A stretch of 64,000 bases of DNA from Hemibagrus wyckioides (lineage: Eukaryota; Chordata; Actinopteri; Siluriformes; Bagridae), in the NCBI RefSeq assembly GCF_019097595.1, contig NC_080729.1:4094917-4158916 (forward strand). Reading direction: 5' to 3'. Both the position numbers and the translations under genes were made by a program. Shown here in pieces: positions 11,547 to 21,200 of the stretch. Each line of letters begins with the position of its first letter. Position 1 is the stretch's first letter. The notes beneath the pieces are model-generated. The model was not told the DNA's origin and did not search any database. It saw nothing but the letters and a program-made list of their open reading frames with translations.

Positions 11547-14500
11547 CTTTATTCATCTCAATGGGAAATTTATAAAAATACTACTGTACTAATACTACCA
11601 TAGTTTTACTACTATACTACTGTAGTACTACACTATTACTATTGTACTACTGCACTATTACTGCAATACTAATACTACTGTACTATTATTTCATTGCTAC
11701 TATACTATTAATATTGTACAACTGTACTATTACTACCATACTACTGCTACTATACTTTTACAATTGTACAAGTGTGTTATTACTAGCATACTATTACTAC
11801 TATACTACTGTAGTACTACACTATAACTGCTGTACTACTGCACTATTACCTCTGTACTGTTACAGCCATACTATTCTGTACTACTGTACTTCTGTAATAT
11901 CACTTCCATACTATTACTACTATACTACTACCCTACTTTTACTATTGTACAGCTGTGCTATTACTACCATAGTATTACTACTATACTACTGTAGTACTAC
12001 ACTGTTACTACTGTACTATTATTCTATTACTACTATACTATTCCTATTGTACAACTCTACTGTTACTACCATACTATTACTTCTGTACTACTGTACAACT
12101 GTACTATTACTACCATAGTATTACTACTATACTACTGTAGTACTATACCATTGTACTACTGCACTATTACTACTACTACTACTGTACTATTATTCTATTA
12201 CTACTACACTATTCATATTGTACAACTGTACTATTACTACCGTACTACTATAGTATTATTATTGTACTACTGTATTATTACTACTGTCTATTTGTACAAT
12301 TTCTTTCAAGCAAAATCTTGACCCTAGCCATTTAAAAAAATAATAATAATTAAGGAATAAAATAATTGGTGGTGTGCTGTTATTAAGATATTCCCAGATA
12401 CAGTGACATGAAACAACCCCAAAGTGATCATCTTCCCATTCGATCACATACCCATGTTTTTTATTCCTTTTTATTTGTACTGCATCAATTTCACAAGGTT
12501 TTATGAATTATTATTTATTAAAGAAAGCTCTGACACCGAAGACTCCTTCCATAAGGAGCACTACATTGAAAAAGAGAAATTTTCCAAGGCAGTGTGTCAC
12601 TAGGGCTAAAACTGAAAAAATCCCTGTCTTGCCTTCAAATATTCCTTTTCAATCGTTCAATTTGCAATCAATATTTCATTAATAGTAAACTACGCTTATA
12701 AATATTTTAAACAAAATCCTAAATTGTCACCTTTCTGGGTTTTTTTTTTTTTTCTTGTAGATCATCACAGACTTTGACATGACGTTAAGCAAATTTGCAA
12801 TCAATGGAAAACGCCTCCCGACCTGCCACAGTAAGTCAAACCTGCAACACTTTCACAGGACTCTTAATGAGGAACAAACGGCGTTAAATTCAGGATAACA
12901 CCTGAGCTTCGAAGCGCTGATCAGCCTCTTTCATTTTCCGCAGATATAATCGACAACTGCAACCTGATCACAGAAGAGTGTAGGCAGAAGGTGAGCATTC
13001 GAGCATGTCCAAACATACGATTTTATATTCTTACAATGTGTTTATCCTGAAACCTTTTTCTTTCCCCAGCTGTTTAAACTGAAGGACACGTACTATCCTA
13101 TTGAGATCGACCCACATCTGACGATGGAGGAGAAATACCCGTTTATGGTGGAATGGTGAGTGGACCACATGTTAAACCTCACTCACATAGGCTTTTATAT
13201 TAGCTTTTATATTTATAATTATATTTATATTCCTTTGTGCATTTAGGTATTTTAAATCTCACACATTACTGGTAGAGCAGCGGCTGAAGAAGGACAAACT
13301 CCCTAAGGTGGTGGGAGATTCAGACGTCTGTTTACGGTACGATCATCACCATCATCATCATCATTATGTCAAGCTACTTCTTAAAGCTTGAATTAAACTT
13401 TCAATATAGATATTAGTGCAGAGACAGGGTGTGTAATTTACATATCAAACCTTTTTTTTTTAACATATATTTATTTGTATAGAATAAATAACCATGTGTT
13501 ATTGCAGAGAGAATAAGTAAAAAATTATTTTTTATGAAATAAGATGACAGTTTTTTTACATTCTTGCATACTGAACATTATTGTAAGGATTTACATATTA
13601 ATAGATGATGTATCCGATTTCCAGAGAAATAGAACGAAACAAAAGCTCTTCATTAGAAATGAGGAAAAGCGTTTACTCCTACAGCTTTAGAAGCAATTTT
13701 CTTCTCAAAAATTGTTTTTTCTAGAAATTCTAAAGCTTCTGTTGCTTCATTATTACTTACTCTTTCCACAAAAGTACAGCGTGTGTGGATTCTTCATCAG
13801 ACGTACACATTTATTAACTTTTTAACTTAGATGGGTCTCGTGTTAAATAATTGCCTGATGTTTACACTCTGTGTGTGTGTGTGTGTCACAGGGAGGGATA
13901 TGAGCACTTCTTCGACCGGCTACAACAGCACAACGTTCCAGTGTTCATCTTCTCTGCAGGGCTGGGAGATGTGCTGGAAGAGATCATCAGACAGGCTGGA
14001 GTTTATCACCCTAACGTCAAAGTCGTCTCCAACTTCATGGACTTCGATGAGAATGTGAGAATAAACGTATTATATACCGATACATTAGATGAGGCTGTAG
14101 GATTTTTGTGTTCGATAACAAACTCGTATAGCTATGTCTGTGGCATTTACTACATATTTACTAAGCCACTCACCATGATTAGAACCTCGGCACAACCTCC
14201 TTGACTGAAAACCGTAGCAATTAATTTTTTCATAAGATGCTTTTATCCATGTATTATTAGTTTAAGGCTTTCTGAAGGATCCACAAGCTTTTAAGCTAAA
14301 CCATAGTTATAGTGAACACTAGCTTCCAATTCACTATACACAGATCAGGTATAACATTATGACCACCTGCCTAATATCGTGTTGGTCCCCCTTTTGCTGC
14401 CAAAACAGCCCTGACCCGTCCTGCACTGTGTATTCTGACAGAATCAGAACCAGCATTAACTTCTTCAGCAATTTGAGCAACAGAAGCTCGTCATTTGGAT

Positions 14501-15195
14501 CGGATCACATGGGCCAGCCTTTGCATATGTTTGGAGCACTTTTGATAGATACTGATACTATATATATGTAATGTGTATATAATGTTTAAATTATAGTATA
14601 AAGTTATTATTTAGCTATGAAGTTATTATTAACTAGTTATTACTATCAAACTTCGACTAAAAACCAAATGGTTTAAAAAAGAAACAGAATATATTGTAGG
14701 AAGAGTAAAATGATTTTATCGACGAAAGAAGATTCTGCAGGTTTAACAAATCCGAGCTGAAATTTCTTTTAAAAGCTGAACACGAAGGGGCGTTGTCATC
14801 CTTTAGGGCGTGCTGAAAGGCTTCAAAGGCGAGCTGATCCACGTGTACAACAAGCATGACGGCGCGCTGAGGAACACCGACTACTTCAAACAGCTGAAGG
14901 ACAACAGCAACATCATCCTTCTGGGAGACTCCCTCGGTGACCTCAACATGGCCGACGGCGTCCCCAACGTTGAGAACCTCCTGAAGATCGGCTTCCTCAA
15001 CGATAAGGTCTGCTTCCTCTGAAGAGCGATGCGCATGGAGAGCGTTTTCTCTCCAGTGTCGTGATACTAACGTATCCTTTCTTTTCGTTGCAGGTGGAGG
15101 AGCGCTTGGAGAAATACTTGGACTCTTACGATATAGTTCTAGTGAAGGATGAAACCCTTGAAGTGCCCAATTCCATTTTACAAAAGATCTTATAA
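4652..15195 (+). CDS. nt5c3a: Cytosolic 5'-nucleotidase 3A (pyrimidine 5'-nucleotidase), nine coding exons
   Basis: Joining 4652-4789, 11102-11200, 12761-12830, 12944-12990, 13070-13155, 13247-13336, 13892-14054, 14807-15007 and 15094-15195 gives 996 bases, or 331 residues, close to the human long form. All junctions have GT-AG sites and matching phases. The product is a magnesium-dependent HAD-family enzyme that hydrolyses CMP and UMP to nucleosides in pyrimidine salvage and RNA breakdown. HAD motif I DFDMT is at residues 83-87 (nucleophile Asp83, acid/base Asp85), motif II Ser198 is in FSAG, the catalytic Lys region is GFKGE at 236-240, and the metal-binding motif GDSLGD is at 271-276. Residues 1-46 form a hydrophobic anchor followed by basic KKKRAGKK, as in the membrane-associated human isoform. 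A second promoter near 9.6 kb would start translation at Met47. The gene is convergent with bmper. Confidence 0.95.
7195..7700 (+). repeat. Dispersed repeat copy containing GGAGACTCCTTCC
   Basis: The core GGAGACTCCTTCC is at 7495-7507. An upstream block (CATTACAGGAAAAGAATCAAC) is also found near 62250, and a downstream block (ATGGAAACGATTACG region) recurs near 36145. The class is unknown and the edges are approximate. Confidence 0.5.
7429..7461. repeat. (CT)n microsatellite
   Basis: About 16 uninterrupted CT units in nt5c3a intron 1. Confidence 0.95.
8485..8660 (+). mobile_element. tRNA-type SINE-like repeat
   Basis: Contains GATCAGAAGGTCATGAGTTC followed by AAACCCC, which resembles a Pol III B box, then CTGAGCAGGTCCCTTCACCC and a CTCAACTGCTCAGTTG block. 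This is a very common teleost dispersed repeat in my experience; exact family not named. Confidence 0.55.
9459..9482. repeat. (GT)n microsatellite upstream of alternative promoter
   Basis: Twelve GT units, followed directly by a purine-rich (GA/A) run leading to the IRF-like element at 9502. Confidence 0.9.
9502..9513 (+). promoter_or_regulatory. nt5c3a: IRF/ISRE-like element
   Basis: GAGAGCGAAAGA differs by one base from the IRF consensus GAAAGCGAAAGA. It lies about 70 bases before the TATA box at 9583. Human NT5C3A is interferon-inducible, so the placement is suggestive; binding is inferred. Confidence 0.35.
9583..9655 (+). promoter_or_regulatory. nt5c3a: Alternative TATA promoter and non-coding first exon of nt5c3a
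   Basis: A TATA box (CTATATAA, 9583-9590) lies about 65 bases before a strong donor, GAGAG then GTAAGC at 9656. A start near 9613 would give a roughly 40-base non-coding exon that splices to 11102, where the exon begins with ATG. The product would lack the 46-residue anchor and be cytosolic, like the short human isoform. No ATG lies in the small exon. Expression is inferred. Confidence 0.5.
9656..11101 (+). other. nt5c3a: nt5c3a intron 1, distal part
   Basis: Contains (GT)n at 10570-10592, a (TTAA)n run at 10881-10911 and otherwise AT-rich unique sequence. No exon is recognised before 11102. Confidence 0.5.
10881..10911. repeat. (TTAA)n microsatellite
   Basis: About eight tandem TTAA units in nt5c3a intron 1. 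Confidence 0.9.
11102..11200 (+). CDS. nt5c3a: nt5c3a coding exon 2 (carries internal start Met47)
   Basis: The acceptor is TCTCCACAG and the exon starts exactly with ATG ([19 protein letters not shown]). It therefore works as an internal exon in frame with exon 1, and as the translation start when joined to the non-coding exon ending at 9655, which gives a GAG-ATG context with G at -3. The donor is GTACAG. Confidence 0.95.
11280..12295. repeat. Degenerate ACTATTACTAC-type satellite filling nt5c3a intron 2
   Basis: About 1 kb built from imperfect TACTACTATACTATTACTG-like words with interspersed TTGTACAACTG. It is interrupted once at 11509-11575 by (TAGA)n and a LINE-tail-like CTTTATTCATCTCAATGGGA. 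One reading frame stays open through part of it only because the repeat lacks stop codons in that frame. Confidence 0.85.
11509..11575. repeat. (TAGA)n with CTTTATTNATCNNNANGGGAAATT tail
   Basis: Nine TAGA units followed by CTTTATTCATC and GGGAAATT, the arrangement seen at the 3' ends of a common teleost LINE-type repeat. Confidence 0.6.
12526..12600 (+). repeat. Dispersed repeat fragment with GAAGACTCCTTCC
   Basis: TGACACCGAAGACTCCTTCC with following ATAAGGAGCACTAC matches the family seen at 7483, 36050 and 62510. Confidence 0.45.
12761..12830 (+). CDS. nt5c3a: nt5c3a coding exon 3 (HAD motif I)
   Basis: Encodes [18 protein letters not shown] and PTCH; the DFDMT nucleophile motif is here. 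A long T-tract precedes the acceptor TTGTAG, and the donor is GTAAGT. Confidence 0.95.
12944..12990 (+). CDS. nt5c3a: nt5c3a coding exon 4
   Basis: 47 bases encoding [16 protein letters not shown], matching the human segment between motif I and the cap domain. Acceptor TTTTCCGCAG, donor GTGAGC. Confidence 0.93.
13070..13155 (+). CDS. nt5c3a: nt5c3a coding exon 5
   Basis: Encodes [19 protein letters not shown] then [10 protein letters not shown], part of the cap domain. Acceptor TTTCCCCAG, donor GTGAGT. The Trp codon is split with the next exon. Confidence 0.94.
13247..13336 (+). CDS. nt5c3a: nt5c3a coding exon 6
   Basis: Encodes [20 protein letters not shown] and then [10 protein letters not shown], cap-domain sequence aligned with human. 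Acceptor CATTTAG, donor GTACGA; the Arg codon is split. Confidence 0.93.
13337..13891 (+). other. nt5c3a: nt5c3a intron 6
   Basis: Begins with an (ATC)n run at 13345-13364 and ends with (GT)n at 13869-13886 against the acceptor. The middle is AT-rich with no recognised element. Confidence 0.5.
13892..14054 (+). CDS. nt5c3a: nt5c3a coding exon 7 (HAD motif II)
   Basis: Encodes [17 protein letters not shown], then [14 protein letters not shown] with motif II Ser198, and [12 protein letters not shown] (GT)n repeat runs into the acceptor, which is GTGTCACAG, with almost no conventional pyrimidine tract. Confidence 0.95.
14341..14560 (-). mobile_element. Tc1-like transposon fragment in nt5c3a intron 7
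   Basis: Begins GATCAGGTATAACATTATGA, the same terminal inverted repeat as the element at 42.3 kb, and continues with the same GTTGGTCCCCCTTTTGCTGC and GCAATTTGAGCAACAG segments. Only one end is present, so it is a truncated copy. It carries the reverse complement of part of a transposase gene. Confidence 0.75.
14807..15007 (+). CDS. nt5c3a: nt5c3a coding exon 8 (HAD motifs III and IV)
   Basis: Encodes [19 protein letters not shown], then [17 protein letters not shown] with metal-binding Asp272 and Asp276. Acceptor CATCCTTTAG, donor GTCTGC. Confidence 0.95.
15094..15195 (+). CDS. nt5c3a: nt5c3a terminal coding exon 9
   Basis: Encodes [20 protein letters not shown] and ends NSILQKIL before TAA, the same C-terminus as human. 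Acceptor TTTTCGTTGCAG. Confidence 0.95.
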   Translation: MEERLEKYLDSYDIVLVKDETLEVPNSILQKIL

Positions 15196-15634
15196 CTGTA
15201 AAGAGACTCTCGGTATAGGATTACTAGTCACTGGGCTAAGACATGCACGCACAAAGCCATACAAACCCCTCACCACGATCTGTTAACATCACTTCCCATC
15301 CTAGACCTTGTCCGTATGTGTGTCTGTTTGGGATTTTGTCCCGCACTTTGTATTTTTTAAGGAAAAAACAAACCAACTTCTGTGGAGAAAGTCTCTATCT
15401 TAGCGTATTTGTTTAACGTGTACATGAGTAGACTTGTTAATGTATTATTTTTGATATTGTATCATTTGACTTCATGCGCAATAATATTAACAGATGGGAT
15501 GGAAGATAAGACTGGTCTTTAACTTTAGACTGTAAACGCTAGCTTTTTTTATAGTTATGCAGGCAGTAACTGCAGTGTACTACAGTAATACTTGTACAGG
15601 TGTAACACTATCTGTGAATTTTAGTGTTCCAAAA

Positions 15635-15925
15635 ATCCATCCATCTATCCATTTTCGGTACCACATATACTAGACAGGGTCACATGGAGCATAGTGTCTG
15701 TCCCAGGGGACTTGGGAGAACACCCTGGACAGCGTACCAAGCCATCACAGACACTATAGAGATGCCGATCTGCCTACAATGCAGTCTTTGGACTTGGGAG
15801 GAAACCCCAGAGAGAACATGAAAACTGCACACATATAAGAAGGAGGCTGGAATCAAACTCCCAGCCCTGGAGGCGTGACGCAAACCTGCTAAACAATTAT
15901 CCACCTTGCCTCCTGTGCTCCAAAT
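15635..15925 (+). mobile_element. Common fish interspersed repeat in the nt5c3a 3' UTR
   Basis: Starts ATCCATCCATCTATCCATTTTC, then ACAGGGTCACATGGAGC and CTTTGGACTTGGGAGGAAAC, and ends with a B-box-like GGAATCAAACTCCCAG and GGAGGCGTGA. This order matches a widespread teleost SINE/LINE-tail repeat; it is diverged and partly deleted. Confidence 0.65.
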
Positions 15926-16387
15926 ATTTGTCTGTATAGTGGGCATGGCCTGGAAACACCTTCAGCATGGCATGTGGAAACCAGTTTCTCTTTCCAGTTC
16001 ATAACTCATCTCAGTTAGAGTTGTGTACAGAATTGTTCTTTATGCATGTTAATGAACATGGGCTTTCATTTTTGTTTTTTTGTTGTTGTTTTTTTTGCAT
16101 GCTTCATATCTAACCCTACTTTTACGGTTCTGCAAGATCCCAGTCACAATGCACCGGATGCCCTGTGACCCTTTCTGGATAGATCCTCATTATTATCTGT
16201 TTTTCTATCCATTTAGAACACTTAGATCAGTTCATTCTGAGTCATATTTGCTTAATTCCCTATTACACACCATAACAGGATGTTTACATAATAATTGCAT
16301 GGTACCTAGACAAACTGTATCTATGTATTACACAACAAAATGACTGTAGTACATTGTAGTTTCTTCCTGGATTGCTTTTCATATGTG

Positions 16388-16464
<77 letters not shown>
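16388..16464. repeat. (TA)n microsatellite, ~38 units
   Basis: Nearly pure TA repeat flanked by ATGTGT and ACATGTATATACG. It is self-complementary and can fold on itself. It lies in the probable nt5c3a 3' UTR. Confidence 0.95.
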
Positions 16465-16471
<7 letters not shown>

Positions 16472-16909
16472 ATACGTATATATATGCACATGGATATTAA
16501 GTCCATGGTCTTCATCCCACAGCAATACAATATATAGATAGACAAACATATAACATGAATGTATTGCGTATTTTTATGACCTTTAATGTGTTAAGCTACA
16601 GGTGCATTGGAATTTGGGTCTGCTTTGTTATGAGTTTCACTACCTCTAGAAAGGACAGTTCATGTAAATCTGCTAACATTCGAACGAAAGCATCAGAAAG
16701 CCGAGCTTTCGTTCGGTATCAGTATTTTTAGGTGGACCGGTTCCTCATACGAGCGCTGGTGAGGTGGAATCCATTTGACTTGCATTAATGTTGTCATTAG
16801 TAAGGCTGTGTCCTTTTAAGTTCTCACGACCCGTCTTGTACGTGCTGCTAATTTGCATGTTGCCTTTCTTTGTTGTCAAAATGAAACGGAAGAGAAGAGC
16901 TGATTTGTC

Positions 16910-16915
16910 AATAAA
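16910..16915 (+). terminator. nt5c3a: Probable nt5c3a polyadenylation signal
   Basis: AATAAA, the first in the 1.7 kb after the stop codon, with a T/GT-rich stretch downstream (TTTTTATTAAAGGTTTGG). Confidence 0.5.
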
Positions 16916-16930
16916 TGTTGGCAATAATGA

Positions 16931-17195
16931 CAACCACTTTTTATTAAAGGTTTGGAGGGCTAAAGGTTTTTAAATATGGCCTGAGTTATTTCTGTGCTTT
17001 TTATATATCCATATGTTTTTATATTCTGGGTTTTTATTATTTACCGTGACTTGCAGGTAAATATGTACAGCTATCTAGGACCTAAAGAACTGAAATCATT
17101 TGTATACAAACAAAATCCGAAAAAATTTTTACTCGCTTAATGGTAATGTGTGTAGCTTAATTATTTTTTTTTTTTTTAGTAAACACAATTGGTCA
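16931..17195. other. Short convergent intergenic gap
   Basis: AT-rich sequence with a T-run at 17163-17178, between the inferred 3' ends of nt5c3a (+) and bmper (-). No gene or repeat is recognised. Confidence 0.4.
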
Positions 17196-18060
17196 TTTAA
17201 AATGAATAATTCTTTTATTGTTTATTCCATTAACAGCTTATTCACAACATCAAGATAATCAGGCACACAGTTTGAATAGTTTAAACACATTTTAAATAAG
17301 GGAAGCCACTAATTCAGATTTGCCACCATAGGGGCAAACCAACAGTCTTTTGTCCTTCCTTATTAGCTTGTAATGAGCCTGAACACAGGCCCTGGTGCTT
17401 TCCACGCTTCCTCACCACACCCACGTAAAGACGACGGCTCATTTCTTTCAGAGGATGTAGGTCTCAAACGTGTTTTCATAAATAATTGCTTATTAGGCAA
17501 GTTAGATTTACAGAAAGTTCACGCATACAAACACACGTACACACACACACACTCGCTCGTACACAGCCGCAACGTTACAGGCTTTCAGAAATACAGTACT
17601 TTTCTCTGTGAGCGTTTTGACCAGTCATGTTAGTGCTCCTCCTCAGGCACAGCAGATACAAAATAAACACATCTAAATGAACAAGTAAATACATAAATAG
17701 TTCCATTTAAGTCGGTGTTAATAAAATTAGAGTTTTGTACAAGTCCCTTTTTTTTTCAGTCTTCGTTTGAGCGTCCAGTTGGTGTCTTTCCCCCTACCGT
17801 GTCCCAAACCGAATATGAACAAGAGCAGCTCGCTCGTACGTCCGTTCAGTAAACGACGTGGCAGAAGACGAGGTCCTTTTACTGCGGCTCGGGCTGTGCG
17901 AGGAGGTCAGGGCTCACACTTGCACTTCCCGCTCTCCCAATGCATGAAGAGTTAACATGGGCTCACAAATGATCCAGTCCCCCTGTGAGGGTTTTTGTGT
18001 GTCTTTGGCCTCTCACCTGCAGATAAGATAAAGTCTGCAGGGTCGCCGGAGTCACTCGGG
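17196..18060 (-). other. bmper: Probable bmper 3' UTR
   Basis: Sequence between the stop codon at 18061-18063 and the AATAAA signals. It has a short (CA)n at 17536-17551 and a GC-richer block next to the stop. Small open frames on either strand look accidental. Confidence 0.5.
17214..17226 (-). terminator. bmper: Probable bmper polyadenylation signals
   Basis: Two AATAAA hexamers on the minus strand (TTTATT at 17214-17219 and 17221-17226), about 0.84 kb after the bmper stop codon. Confidence 0.5.
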
Positions 18061-18242
18061 TCACCGGCCAGGGCAGGACATGGGTTTAATACAGTGGCCC
18101 TGGCTGAGCACCAAGTTAGCCGGACAGTGGCAGCCTGCCACGCAGGGTTTGTTGCAAGGGCCAATCTCGTTCCAGTTGTCGCAGGTTTTGGTGCAGCCAG
18201 GGCCGCAGGTATCGTACACAGCGCCCTGTCGGCATTGTGTGG
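18061..18242 (-). CDS. bmper: bmper terminal coding exon 14 (TIL domain)
   Basis: Encodes [36 protein letters not shown] and a tail ending [10 protein letters not shown] before TGA. Acceptor TTTGTGCAG. Confidence 0.96.
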
Positions 18243-21200
18243 CTGCACAAAGAATCAAGACAAAAACTTTAGTTTTTCAGAGGAATGAGTGAAAGAAACA
18301 AGGGTTAAAATCAGGATATGGAAACAAGAAACTAAAGTTTGGAGCATGACAAGGCTGCAAGAAACCGCATCGAACTAATCAAGGAGTAACACTAAACAGG
18401 TGTCCGCCATAAGGTAGGACCAATGACAGGGTCAGGAGACATGAGAATATGGGAATGGGAAATCTGTGATGAACTTTAATCAGGAACAGGAAAATAAATG
18501 CACTATGATTGGAAGGCAAAAGTTTTGGAGCAGTAATGTTTTTGTGCTTATGAGAAGATTTCACTGTTGAACTCTTCTCAAGAATAACAACAGTTCACGA
18601 GACACAATGACGTGTGAAATGAGTATGAAACTGTTTATTTATTAATCTGAGAGAAATGCTGATATTCCTGGCAAATCTGTCTTGTCATATCATCGAAAAT
18701 AAAACATTCTACAGCTCATTAAATTACTCCACTCAGTGAAAAGGAAAAAAAAGGAAGCAAATGTATCCTGATAATTTGTATATTTTTCTTTCTTACTTAC
18801 TTATACAAGACTGTTCAGGTCTCCAGAGCACAGGCGCTCCCTCTCTCTCACACGCCCGGCTGTAGGCGATAAAGGACTCGCAGTAGCAGTTCTTATGTAC
18901 AGGGCACTCGCACATGTCTGTAACACATGACCTGAACAGACAGAATACTCTGGTTAAATTTAATTACAGCAGGTGAATCAGAATCAATGTACAGGATCAC
19001 ACACAGTGTATGAGCCTGAGCTAAACACAGCGGAACAAGAGCAGCATCTAGTGGTGAGGAGAGGAATTACACGTGAGTTTTCATTTAGTCTCAAGCCACA
19101 CTATATACTGTATTATTTTTATTTTTTGAGCATTTCTGCATTAATATTATGTTTTTGAGCACTTAGCTACAGTTAGCTATTTTAAAAAATTAACTATTAT
19201 TGTAATACTCTGAAAGATATGCTGCTTACTTTTATCATAAAAAGGCAGCAGGATTTCAGTAACACAACAAGGACTGAACTCCATCCGCTAACATTTAAAC
19301 TAAATCCTCATCTATTTCAATCAAGCAAGAAGCAGAAATAAAAATCAAATGCTAATCCTGGTCCATGTTATTTAGCTAATTCCTGTAGGTAAAATTTACA
19401 CTGAGCAGCATTAAGAGGAAAGAAGCTTTTTAGGAAACAAAAGAGTTGGTAATGACTTTAAAGACCAGATAATTTACAATAACGCATTATTTTAGCCTGC
19501 AGTAGTGTAGGCATGTGCATAACAATAGTGTAGGTATGTGCATATCTGCTTACATTTCTAGCTTTATATATATACCAAAACTGTAGCACTGAAACCAGTC
19601 ATTTTAGCGTAATGCTAGTTCATGTTTCAGTCTTTTTTATTTTTATTTTTTATTTTTTTAAAAGCTTTAATGTAAGTTCATGTTTTAGTTTGTGTATAAT
19701 GCAGCTAGTGCATGATTAGCCTGTTAACTATAATGCTAGCTAATGTTTTAAGCTGTTAACTATAATGCTAGTTCATATTTTAGCCTGTTTACAATACTTC
19801 TACTATATATTTCAGCCTGCTACTACAGCAATAATTTAGGTTTCAGCCTGTTTTATATACACTATATTGCCAAAAGTTTTGGGACACCCCTCCAAATCAT
19901 TGAATTCAGGTGTTATTTTTAAGGGGTTCGACTCTGCCCCTTAGTTCCAGTGAAAGGAACTCTTAATGCTTCAGCATCATACCAAGACATTTTGGACAAT
20001 TTCATGTGCCCAACTTTGTGGGAACAGTTTGACCCCTTCCTGTTCCAACATGACTGCACACCAGTGCACAAAGCAAGGTCCATAAAGACATGGATGAGTG
20101 AGTTTGGTGTGGAGGAACTTGACTGGCCTGCACAGAGTCCTGACCTCAACCCCATAGAACACCTTTGGGATGAATTAGAGTGGAGACTGCGAGCTAGGCC
20201 TTCTCATCCAACATCAGTGCCTGACCTCACAAATGAGAAAAATTCCCATAAACCCACTCCTAATCCTTGTGGAAAGCCTTTCTAGAAGAGTTATAGCTGC
20301 AGAGGGTGGGCCAACTCCATATTACATTCATGTGCATGTAAAGGTAGATGTCCCAAAACATTTGGCGATATGGTGTCAGTAAGCATTAGGTAAGATCATA
20401 GCAAGCTAGCTATAAAGCTAGCTAAAAAGAGATATCTTACCTACAGAAATAGCACAAATTAGACTGATTACTGCACAGATATATTATTTATATTGCACAT
20501 TAATCACAAAACTAATTGATCCCTGCTTGACTGTATTTAAGAACAAAAAAGAAAGAAGCTTAGTAGTCTGCTAACAACAAATTTTTACAAACAGTAAAAT
20601 AAAAACAGCAAAATATATGAATGTATTATCTGGTAAAAGTGTGCTAGTCACCTGTAGAAAGGAGCGAAGTCGACCACAGAGTGGCATTTCTGAAACTCCC
20701 AGGATTTGAGTTTGTGGCAGGAGCGGTGAGCACGGATCTTCACCTTGACCGAGCCGGGGCAGAGGAACGGCGTGGGCCTGCGGGGAGGCTGCTCACACAC
20801 CTCGTTACCATCCACACGCCACGACTCTGCAAACTCATCTACGTCGTACTTGAACTGGCCATCACTGCCCACTGAGTCGTCCCTCCTGTGACCGTTATAG
20901 TTACCGCACAGACCACAGAGTCGATTCTTCAGGTGAGGAGCAGCCACCACTTCCACCAGACTGTCACCGTCCCATGTGATCTCCAGACCTGACACACACA
21001 CACACACACACGCACAACACAACGAACCACAGTCTTTAATTTGTTGCTATAAACAAATATAAGTTGACTAGTTATATAAAATCGAGACAAATCTAATTTA
21101 TAATGTTTATGTTTTTTGCTTTTTGAATAACCTATTTGTATAACTTTTTCTGATTGTTCTGACTCCATATTTTTTTATCGAATTGATTATGTTATGCCTG

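Larger units (their letters stand above)
15196..16930 (+). other. nt5c3a: Probable nt5c3a 3' UTR
   Basis: The first AATAAA after the stop codon is at 16910-16915, which would give a UTR of about 1.7 kb. It contains a LINE/SINE-type repeat (15635-15925) and a roughly 80-base TA repeat. A shorter transcript using a non-canonical signal is possible. Confidence 0.45.

Noticed and set aside
11642..12118. 158-codon open frame rich in Tyr, Leu and Thr
   Set aside because: It is a translation of the ACTATTACTAC-type satellite inside nt5c3a intron 2; the repeat lacks stops in this frame.
16321..16545. Open frames of alternating Tyr and Ile on both strands
   Set aside because: They translate the (TA)n repeat.
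17767..17955. Small plus-strand frame with an Arg-rich stretch
   Set aside because: It lies in the bmper 3' UTR on the opposite strand, with no splice or family evidence.
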